From Litorimonas sp964490745 (lineage in GTDB: Bacteria; Pseudomonadota; Alphaproteobacteria; Caulobacterales; Maricaulaceae): 12,085 bases of DNA. The stretch spans positions 1 to 12,085 of the forward strand of contig CAZBDT010000073.1 of the NCBI GenBank assembly GCA_964490745.1, written 5' to 3'. How positions within the stretch are numbered: position 1 is the stretch's first letter; each line of letters starts with the position of its first letter. This document shows positions 6,452 to 12,085 of this stretch, in pieces. The translations under genes and the position numbers were made by a program. The notes under the pieces were generated by a model, which saw only the letters and a program-made list of their open reading frames with translations, was not told the DNA's origin and did no database searches.

Positions 6452-7336
6452 ATGTCAGTCCTTATCAACAAAGACACAAAGGTCATCACGCAAGGGATGA
6501 CGGGTAAAACAGGGACGTTCCATACGGAACAGGCTCTGGCTTACGGTACGAAAATGGTTGGCGGCGTGACGCCGGGTAAAGGCGGAACCGAGCATTTGGG
6601 GCTGCCGAACTTTGACACGGTAGCCGAAGCCAAACATGCGACTGGCGCAACGGCGTCTGTTGTTTACGTCCCGCCGCGTTTTGCCGCAGATTCCATCATG
6701 GAAGCGATTGATGCGGAAATGGAACTCATCATCGCGATTACGGAAGGTATTCCTGTCGCAGATATGATTCCTGTGAAGCGTGCACTGCAAGGCTCTAAAT
6801 CTCGCCTTATCGGACCAAACTGTCCGGGCGTTTTGACACCGGGTGAGTGTAAAATCGGTATCATGCCGGGCAAGATTTTCTCAAAGGGTACATGTGGTGT
6901 GGTTTCACGCTCTGGTACGCTGACTTATGAGGCGGTTTTCCAAACCACACAGGTTGGATTGGGTCAGACGACAGCTATCGGGATTGGTGGTGACCCGATT
7001 AACGGGACGAACTTTATCGATTGTCTGGAGCTCTTCCTGCATGATGACGACACGAAACAGATCATCATGATCGGCGAAATTGGCGGTTCTGCTGAAGAAG
7101 AAGCGGCTGAATATATCGCGCATATGGCCAAAAAAGGCATTAAAAAACCAATGGTTGGTTTTATTGCCGGCCGCACAGCGCCTCCGGGCCGCACGATGGG
7201 CCACGCTGGCGCGATTGTATCAGGCGGCAAAGGCGGCGCGGAAGACAAGATTGCGGCGATGGAAAAGGCCGGAATTCGCGTCTCTGACTCTCCGGCTAAG
7301 CTCGGCGTGACAATGATGGACGTCCTGAACGGATAA
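6452..7336 (+). CDS. sucD: Succinyl-CoA synthetase alpha subunit
   Basis: SucD is the CoA-binding and phosphohistidine subunit of succinyl-CoA ligase, partner of the SucC encoded just upstream. The length, 294 residues, is close to E. coli (289). The CoA-binding fold shows MTGKTGTFHT (16-25) and GGVTPGKGG (37-45). GPNCPG lies at 121-126 and GGDPINGT at 179-186. The phosphorylated histidine is H251 in GRTMGHAGAIV, and E209 in GEIGG is the residue expected to position it. AAGG at the end of sucC is the only nearby ribosome site, consistent with coupled translation. A hairpin with a T-run follows, suggesting that sucCD forms a unit partly separate from sucAB. Confidence 0.96.
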   Translation: MSVLINKDTKVITQGMTGKTGTFHTEQALAYGTKMVGGVTPGKGGTEHLGLPNFDTVAEAKHATGATASVVYVPPRFAADSIMEAIDAEMELIIAITEGIPVADMIPVKRALQGSKSRLIGPNCPGVLTPGECKIGIMPGKIFSKGTCGVVSRSGTLTYEAVFQTTQVGLGQTTAIGIGGDPINGTNFIDCLELFLHDDDTKQIIMIGEIGGSAEEEAAEYIAHMAKKGIKKPMVGFIAGRTAPPGRTMGHAGAIVSGGKGGAEDKIAAMEKAGIRVSDSPAKLGVTMMDVLNG

Positions 7337-7355
7337 TTTATCACGTTTTTTGTTC

Positions 7356-7405
7356 AAAAGCCGCCTTATATAGGTCTCAGTGAGGCTTATGTGATGCGGC
7401 TTTTT
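7356..7405 (+). terminator. Terminator-like hairpin after sucD
   Basis: AAAAGCCGC (7356-7364) pairs perfectly with GCGGCTTTT (7396-7404), and the T-run spans 7401-7405. The 31-nt loop contains a smaller CTCA/TGAG hairpin. It starts 20 bases after the sucD stop. The long loop makes it weaker than the mdh terminator, so partial read-through into sucA is possible. Confidence 0.7.
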
Positions 7406-7411
7406 ACGTAT

Positions 7412-7450
7412 TTGAACATATACACGTCTCCAAACTTAACTGTTATAACG
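7412..7450 (+). promoter_or_regulatory. Possible sucA promoter region with GTTATAACG motif
   Basis: TTGAAC (7412-7417) and CTTAAC (7435-7440) are spaced 17 bp apart, a possible weak sigma70 pair. They are directly followed by GTTATAACG at 7442-7450, identical to nine bases of the palindrome at the sucC promoter (5208-5216). Another weak pair, GTGACA (7467-7472) and TAGAGC (7490-7495), lies closer to the gene. A promoter is expected here because a terminator-like hairpin separates sucD from sucA, but which element is used cannot be told. Confidence 0.3.
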
Positions 7451-7535
7451 AAGACAAAATCCGTCGGTGACAGTTCGTTTTTACACTGCTAGAGCACTCG
7501 ACAAATCTATCGCCAAAAGGCAAGGCTGAAACCGC

Positions 7536-10493
7536 ATGACTGACCGTTCTGAACGGAACCAAGATTTCCTCGACACGCTGTTCCTAGATGGCGGTAACGC
7601 CGCCTATTTGGAGCAGATGCAGGCGCGCTATGTCGCGAATCCAAACAGCGTTGATCCATCCTTCCGCGCCTATTTCGACAGTTTGGGCGAGGATAGCCGT
7701 AATGCGAAGAAGAACGCGGATGGTCCTGTTTGGAAGCGCGAAGCCTACACCTCTGATCCGACACCGGATTTGACGTCAGCTTTAACGGGCAATTGGGATG
7801 ACGCCGCTCCGAGTGCGGAAAAGGTCAAGTCCGCGAAACCAAACCTTTCAGATTCTGAAGCCGAGCAGGCGGCAAAGGACTCGTTGCACGCCTTAATGTT
7901 GATCCGGGCCTATCGCGTCAGGGGGCATCGCATCGCAAATCTTGATCCGCTGGGATTGCAGAAAATCGGTTCTCATCCGGAGCTAGATCCGGAAACCTAT
8001 GGCTTTGGTCCCGACGATATGGACCGTGAAATTTTTATCGATGGTGTTTTAGGCCTGGAATCGGCGACGCTGTCCACAATTTTGGATATTTTAAAGCGGA
8101 CTTATTGTTCGACCTTGGGTGTGCAGTTCATGCAGGTGTCCAACCCGGAAGAAAAATCTTGGATTCAAGAGCGCTTGGAAGGCCCTGAAAAAGAGATTAG
8201 TTTTTCAAAAGAAGGCCGTCTCGCCATTTTACAAAAATTGGTTGAGGGCGAGACCTTTGAGCAGCTGATTCATAAACGTTACCCGGGTACGAAACGCTTT
8301 GGGATTGACGGGGCTGAAAGCCTTTTGCCTGCGCTAGAGCAGATCATTAAACGCGGCGGACAGCTCGGGTTGAAAGACATCAATTTCGGTATGCCGCATC
8401 GTGGACGTTTGAACGTCATGGCGGCGGTTATGCAGAAGCCTTACTCTGCGATTTTCTACGAATTCCTTGGGGGCGTAGCAGCAGGAGCCGAAGATTTTGG
8501 CTCTGGTGATGTGAAGTATCACTTGGGTGTCTCTGATGACCGTGAATTTGACGGAAATTCCGTTCATCTCTCACTCGCGCCGAACCCATCTCATTTGGAA
8601 GTTGTTGCGCCCGTTGTGATCGGAAAAACCCGTGCGAAACAGCAAATGGCATCAGGCACATATCAGTCCCATAATCCCGAACAAGTTATGGCGGTCATCC
8701 TACATGGCGATAGCGCTTTTGCGGGGCAGGGCGTTGTTATGGAAACATTCCAGCTCTCGCAATTGGTGGGCTATCGGACAGGCGGCACATTGCATGTCGT
8801 CGTCAATAATCAAATCGGATTTACGACGACCCCGGATGAGTATCGCTCCGGGCAATATTGTTCCGATGTTGCGTTTATGGTCGAAGCGCCTGTTTTCCAC
8901 GTCAATGGCGATGATCCCGAAGCGGTCGTCTTCGCTGCGCGTGTTGCGACCGAGTATCGCCAAAAATTTGGGAAGGACGTTGTTCTCGATATTATTTGTT
9001 ATCGTCGTTACGGACATAATGAGGGGGATGACCCCTCCTTTACGCAGCCACTTATGTATCAAGCGATTAATGGCCGCCCAACAACGCGCCAAATCTATGC
9101 AGAGCGTTTGATCGCGCAAGGCGACCTGACAGAGGCTGACGCGCAGAAAATGATGGATGATTTCTACGCGAAGTTGGATCGTGATTTCGAAGAGGCCAAA
9201 TCTTATGAGACCAAGCAGCCTGATTGGTTACAGGGCGTTTGGCAAGGTATCACCCTTCCGACTGAAAAAGACGGGAAACGTCGTGGGGACACAGCTGTAG
9301 AGATTGACCAATTGAAAGCCATTGGGTCCCAGATTGTCTCTGTTCCAAATTCACTCAATATGCACCGCACGCTAAAGCGTATTATCAAAGCGCGGGCTGA
9401 TCGCATTGAAAAAGGCGCCGACATTGATTGGGGTCTGGCGGAGCATTTGGCATTCGGGACACTGATTTCCGAAGGGCATCCTGTGCGTTTGTCAGGTCAA
9501 GACTCCGAGCGCGGGACATTCTCTCAACGTCAATCCAACTGGATCGACCAAAAAACTGAAGAAAAATATTGCCCGCTGAATAATCTCTCAGAGGCGAATG
9601 AATATTATCAGGTGCTCAACTCGCATCTTTCTGAAGAAGCGGTACTTGGGTTTGAATATGGTTTCTCAACCGCCGCCCCTAACGCTTTGACGATTTGGGA
9701 AGCGCAATTTGGTGATTTTGCCAATGGTGCGCAGGTCATGGTGGATCAGTTCATCAGCTCAGCCGAGCAAAAATGGCTTCGCATGTCAGGCCTCGTGATG
9801 CTCTTGCCGCATGGCTATGAGGGACAAGGGCCGGAACATAGTTCTGCGCGATTAGAGCGTTACCTGCAAATGTGCGCCGAAGATAATATGCAGGTCACGA
9901 ATATTTCGACGCCTGCAAATTACTTCCATGCGCTGCGTCGTCAGGTGAAACGGAATTTCCGTAAACCGCTCATCAATATGAGCCCGAAATCGCTCCTGCG
10001 TCACAAGCTTTGCGTCTCGACATTTGAGGAAATGGGCCCGGGCAGTGAATTTCACCGCGTGCTCTGGGATGATGCGCAATATAATCCTGAAATTACGCAG
10101 ATAAAACTCGCGGCGGATAGCAAGATTAAACGCGTGATTATTTGCTCGGGTAAGGTCTATTACGATTTATTTGAAGCCCGCGAAGAATTGGGCCGCAATG
10201 ATGTCTATCTCTTACGGGTTGAGCAGCTTTATCCTTATCCGGATGATGCGATTCAGGAAGAGCTTTCACGATTTAAGAATGCCGACATTGTATGGTGTCA
10301 GGAAGAGCCTAAAAATATGGGCGCTTGGGCCTTCATTGAACCCTTCATCGAGGAAAGTTTAACCGCCATCGGTGCAAAAAATACACGGGCGCGCTATGTT
10401 GGACGAGCAGCGGCAGCTTCGACGGCGACAGGTATCAGCACGAAACATAAAAAAGAACAGCAAGCCATCCTTGATGGCGCGTTCGCGAAATAG
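7536..10493 (+). CDS. sucA: 2-oxoglutarate dehydrogenase E1 component
   Basis: SucA is the thiamine-diphosphate decarboxylase of the 2-oxoglutarate dehydrogenase complex. It decarboxylates 2-oxoglutarate and transfers the succinyl group to the lipoyl arm of SucB. The length, 985 residues, is that of a full homodimeric E1o (E. coli 933, alphaproteobacteria near 990). The N-terminal segment FLDTLFLDGGNAAYLEQM (11-28) is the conserved peptide that docks E1o on the E2 core. Catalytic-region landmarks are MPHRGRLN (286-293, with H288), the diphosphate/magnesium motif GDSAFAGQG (391-399) with D392, NNQIGFTT (424-431), and HNEGDDPSFTQP (494-505). C-terminal transketolase-like motifs such as LPHGYEGQGPEHSSARLER and a final VGRAAAASTATG segment are intact. 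AAGGC near 7517 is a distant ribosome site, so translation initiation looks weak. sucB follows after 21 bases. Confidence 0.97.
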   Translation: MTDRSERNQDFLDTLFLDGGNAAYLEQMQARYVANPNSVDPSFRAYFDSLGEDSRNAKKNADGPVWKREAYTSDPTPDLTSALTGNWDDAAPSAEKVKSAKPNLSDSEAEQAAKDSLHALMLIRAYRVRGHRIANLDPLGLQKIGSHPELDPETYGFGPDDMDREIFIDGVLGLESATLSTILDILKRTYCSTLGVQFMQVSNPEEKSWIQERLEGPEKEISFSKEGRLAILQKLVEGETFEQLIHKRYPGTKRFGIDGAESLLPALEQIIKRGGQLGLKDINFGMPHRGRLNVMAAVMQKPYSAIFYEFLGGVAAGAEDFGSGDVKYHLGVSDDREFDGNSVHLSLAPNPSHLEVVAPVVIGKTRAKQQMASGTYQSHNPEQVMAVILHGDSAFAGQGVVMETFQLSQLVGYRTGGTLHVVVNNQIGFTTTPDEYRSGQYCSDVAFMVEAPVFHVNGDDPEAVVFAARVATEYRQKFGKDVVLDIICYRRYGHNEGDDPSFTQPLMYQAINGRPTTRQIYAERLIAQGDLTEADAQKMMDDFYAKLDRDFEEAKSYETKQPDWLQGVWQGITLPTEKDGKRRGDTAVEIDQLKAIGSQIVSVPNSLNMHRTLKRIIKARADRIEKGADIDWGLAEHLAFGTLISEGHPVRLSGQDSERGTFSQRQSNWIDQKTEEKYCPLNNLSEANEYYQVLNSHLSEEAVLGFEYGFSTAAPNALTIWEAQFGDFANGAQVMVDQFISSAEQKWLRMSGLVMLLPHGYEGQGPEHSSARLERYLQMCAEDNMQVTNISTPANYFHALRRQVKRNFRKPLINMSPKSLLRHKLCVSTFEEMGPGSEFHRVLWDDAQYNPEITQIKLAADSKIKRVIICSGKVYYDLFEAREELGRNDVYLLRVEQLYPYPDDAIQEELSRFKNADIVWCQEEPKNMGAWAFIEPFIEESLTAIGAKNTRARYVGRAAAASTATGISTKHKKEQQAILDGAFAK

Positions 10494-10514
10494 ACATCTA
10501 GCTAGGAAAACCCC

Positions 10515-12080
10515 ATGACAGATATCACCATCCCAAATGTCGGCGAGAGCGTCAGCGAAGTCACCATCGCCCAATGGTTTAAAGCCGTAGGCGATACGGT
10601 AAAAAAAGATGAGCCATTGGTGGAGTTGGAAACGGATAAGGCGGCCCAGGAGCTTGTCTCACCGGAAGATGGTGTTTTGGAAGAGATTCTGGTCGCGGAA
10701 GGCGAAAATGCCGAAGTGGGTAAGCTCATTGCGAAATTAGGTGCCGGGTCTGGAACGAAAACGGCAGCTAAAGGTGATGCAGAGGTCAAAGCACAAACGC
10801 CTGCGCCTGCTTCCAAAGCGTCAACCGGCGCCGGGCCAGCGTTAAATATCGACGTTCCGAATGTCGGTGAGAGCGTGTCAGAAGTGACGATTGCCTCATG
10901 GATGGTCTCTGTCGGGGACGCGGTTAAAAAAGATCAACCGCTTGTCGAATTGGAAACGGATAAAGCCGCACAAGAACTTGTCGCGCCGCGTTCCGGTGTA
11001 ATCACAGAGATCCTGAAGGCCGAGGGTGATATCGCCAAGGTCGGCGAGACAGTCTGTAAACTCGGTGAAAGCGACAGCGAATCGCCATCCGGTGATGTTG
11101 CAGGACCTGCTGCCGGAGATGAAGGCGGTGGTATTGTAGACGTGCCGTCAACCAATACAGGTTCAATACCAGCCGATGCGAAGGTCATGCCGGCAGCGGC
11201 TAAGATTATCCGCGAAAATGGTTTGGATGCGTCTTTGATAAAAGGGACAGGCAAAGACGGTCGCATCACCAAAGCGGATGCATTAGCCGCCAAAGCGAAC
11301 CCACCCAAAGCTGCGCCTGCTCCAGTTGCGAAAGCTGCGCCGGCTGCGCCGGCTGCGCCAAAAGCTCCACGAGATACTGGCCCGCGCGAAGACCGTGTAC
11401 GCATGACGCGTATTCGCCAAACAATTGCCCGTCGTCTCAAGGACGCGCAAAATACGGCGGCCATGCTCACCACTTATAATGAAGCGGACATGTCCGCGAT
11501 CATGGCCATGCGCAGCCAGTATAAAGAGCTGTTCATCAAGCGACACGGCGTGAAATTGGGCTTTATGTCATTCTTCGTTAAGGCCTGTGTTCAGGCCTTG
11601 AAAGACGTGCCGTCTGTCAATGCGGAAATTGATGGTACAGACATCATCTATAAGAATTTTTACGATATCAGCATCGCTGTCGGCACCGATAAAGGTCTCG
11701 TCGTCCCGGTCCTGCGCGATTGTGACGAGCTGTCACTCGGTGGTATCGAAAAAGGTATTGGCGCGCTAGGTGCGAAGGCCCGCGATGGTCAGCTGTCCAT
11801 GGATGATATGATGGGCGGCACCTTCACCATTTCCAATGGCGGTGTATATGGCTCGCTCATGTCGTCACCCATCCTGAACCCACCACAATCCGGTATTTTG
11901 GGCATGCATAAAATCGAGAAACGTCCCGTTGTCGTGAATGATGAAATCGTCATTCGTCCAATGATGTATTTGGCCCTGTCTTATGATCACCGTATTGTCG
12001 ACGGTAAGGAAGCCGTGACATTCCTCGTGCGGGTTAAGGAATGTCTCGAAGATCCTGAGCGCATGTTGCTCGATCTTTAG
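10515..12080 (+). CDS. sucB: 2-oxoglutarate dehydrogenase E2 with two lipoyl domains
   Basis: SucB is the dihydrolipoamide succinyltransferase core, which passes succinyl from SucA to CoA. At 521 residues it is about 100 longer than the common single-lipoyl E2o (E. coli 405), because it carries two lipoyl domains at residues 4-76 and 112-184. The expected lipoylated lysines are K42 and K150, both in ETDKAAQE. A peripheral subunit-binding domain (about 223-260) follows. Next comes an Ala/Pro-rich linker (262-286), then the catalytic domain (about 290-521) with FTISNGGVYGS (437-447) and active-site DHRIVDG (491-497; H492, D496). The final segment and the adjacent sucA support E2o, although ETDKAAQE differs from the ETDKVT-type motif usual in E2o. 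AGGA at 10504-10507 is the ribosome site. The E3 gene is expected downstream but lies outside the window. Confidence 0.95.
   Translation: MTDITIPNVGESVSEVTIAQWFKAVGDTVKKDEPLVELETDKAAQELVSPEDGVLEEILVAEGENAEVGKLIAKLGAGSGTKTAAKGDAEVKAQTPAPASKASTGAGPALNIDVPNVGESVSEVTIASWMVSVGDAVKKDQPLVELETDKAAQELVAPRSGVITEILKAEGDIAKVGETVCKLGESDSESPSGDVAGPAAGDEGGGIVDVPSTNTGSIPADAKVMPAAAKIIRENGLDASLIKGTGKDGRITKADALAAKANPPKAAPAPVAKAAPAAPAAPKAPRDTGPREDRVRMTRIRQTIARRLKDAQNTAAMLTTYNEADMSAIMAMRSQYKELFIKRHGVKLGFMSFFVKACVQALKDVPSVNAEIDGTDIIYKNFYDISIAVGTDKGLVVPVLRDCDELSLGGIEKGIGALGAKARDGQLSMDDMMGGTFTISNGGVYGSLMSSPILNPPQSGILGMHKIEKRPVVVNDEIVIRPMMYLALSYDHRIVDGKEAVTFLVRVKECLEDPERMLLDL
10524..11066 (+). repeat. Duplicated lipoyl-domain coding repeat in sucB
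   Basis: The copies at 10524-10742 and 10848-11066 each encode 73 residues. By my ungapped count about 52 of 73 residues agree. PNVGESVSEVTIA and the 15-residue block from PLVEL to AQELV are identical. The DNA has diverged mainly at third positions (for example GGATAAGGCGGCCCAGGAG against GGATAAAGCCGCACAAGAA), so the duplication is old and kept by selection. The 35-residue linker between them is Ala/Lys/Pro/Ser-rich. Confidence 0.9.
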
Positions 12081-12085
12081 GGCGG

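Noticed and set aside
11282..11373. GC-rich repetitive stretch (GCGCCGGCT repeats) as a DNA repeat element
   Set aside because: It encodes the Ala/Pro/Lys linker between the subunit-binding and catalytic domains of SucB, which explains the repetition.
10934..11473. 179-codon open frame on the - strand opposite sucB
   Set aside because: Low-complexity Ala/Ser-rich translation opposite the lipoyl and linker region of sucB, with no domain. It is a shadow frame.
1..12085. CRISPR arrays, tRNA or rRNA genes, phage or defence genes
   Set aside because: No regularly spaced direct repeats, no tRNA-like cloverleaf with a TTCGA-type arm, no rRNA signature and no defence-type protein motifs were seen on either strand.

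Overview
The window looks like chromosomal DNA from an alphaproteobacterium with moderate GC. The main reason is the gene order mdh, sucC, sucD, sucA, sucB on one strand, the classic alphaproteobacterial TCA-cycle cluster. The two-lipoyl SucB and the moderate GC would fit a Hyphomonadaceae/Maricaulales-type lineage, but that placement is inference. All genes but one are on the + strand.

Layout. 1-177 is the leader of metY and can be folded into a branched structure. 178-1455 is metY (O-acetylhomoserine sulfhydrylase), followed by a long hairpin at 1462-1503. 1504-2106 holds no convincing gene. Within it, about 1639-2001 is hairpin-rich, unlike its flanks, and of unknown nature. 2107-3075 is mdh, with a strong intrinsic terminator. 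3229-5148 is a small accessory block between mdh and sucC: a secreted DUF2141 protein with its own terminator, then a divergent pair made of a membrane-anchored LytTR regulator (- strand) and a four-helix DUF2306 membrane protein (+ strand). The two share a 124-bp intergenic region with three TTCACG half-sites. 5254-7336 is sucCD, with a candidate promoter built on a palindrome. A terminator-like hairpin and a 199-bp gap follow, then sucA (7536-10493) and sucB (10515-12080). The window ends just after sucB.

How the genes work together. SucA and SucB are the E1 and E2 of 2-oxoglutarate dehydrogenase and make succinyl-CoA. SucCD converts it to succinate with substrate-level phosphorylation, and Mdh makes oxaloacetate from malate. 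The E3 gene (lpd) is not in the window and may lie downstream. Hairpins and spacing suggest separate units for metY, mdh, the DUF2141 gene, sucCD and sucAB rather than one long operon. The LytTR/DUF2306 pair is probably a self-contained regulator-and-target module unrelated to the TCA cycle.

I found no clear case for a wholly new system. The best leads are the LytTR/DUF2306 module with its operator-like repeats, the duplicated lipoyl domain in SucB, the structured 1639-2001 segment, and a GTTATAACG motif shared by the regions upstream of sucC and sucA.
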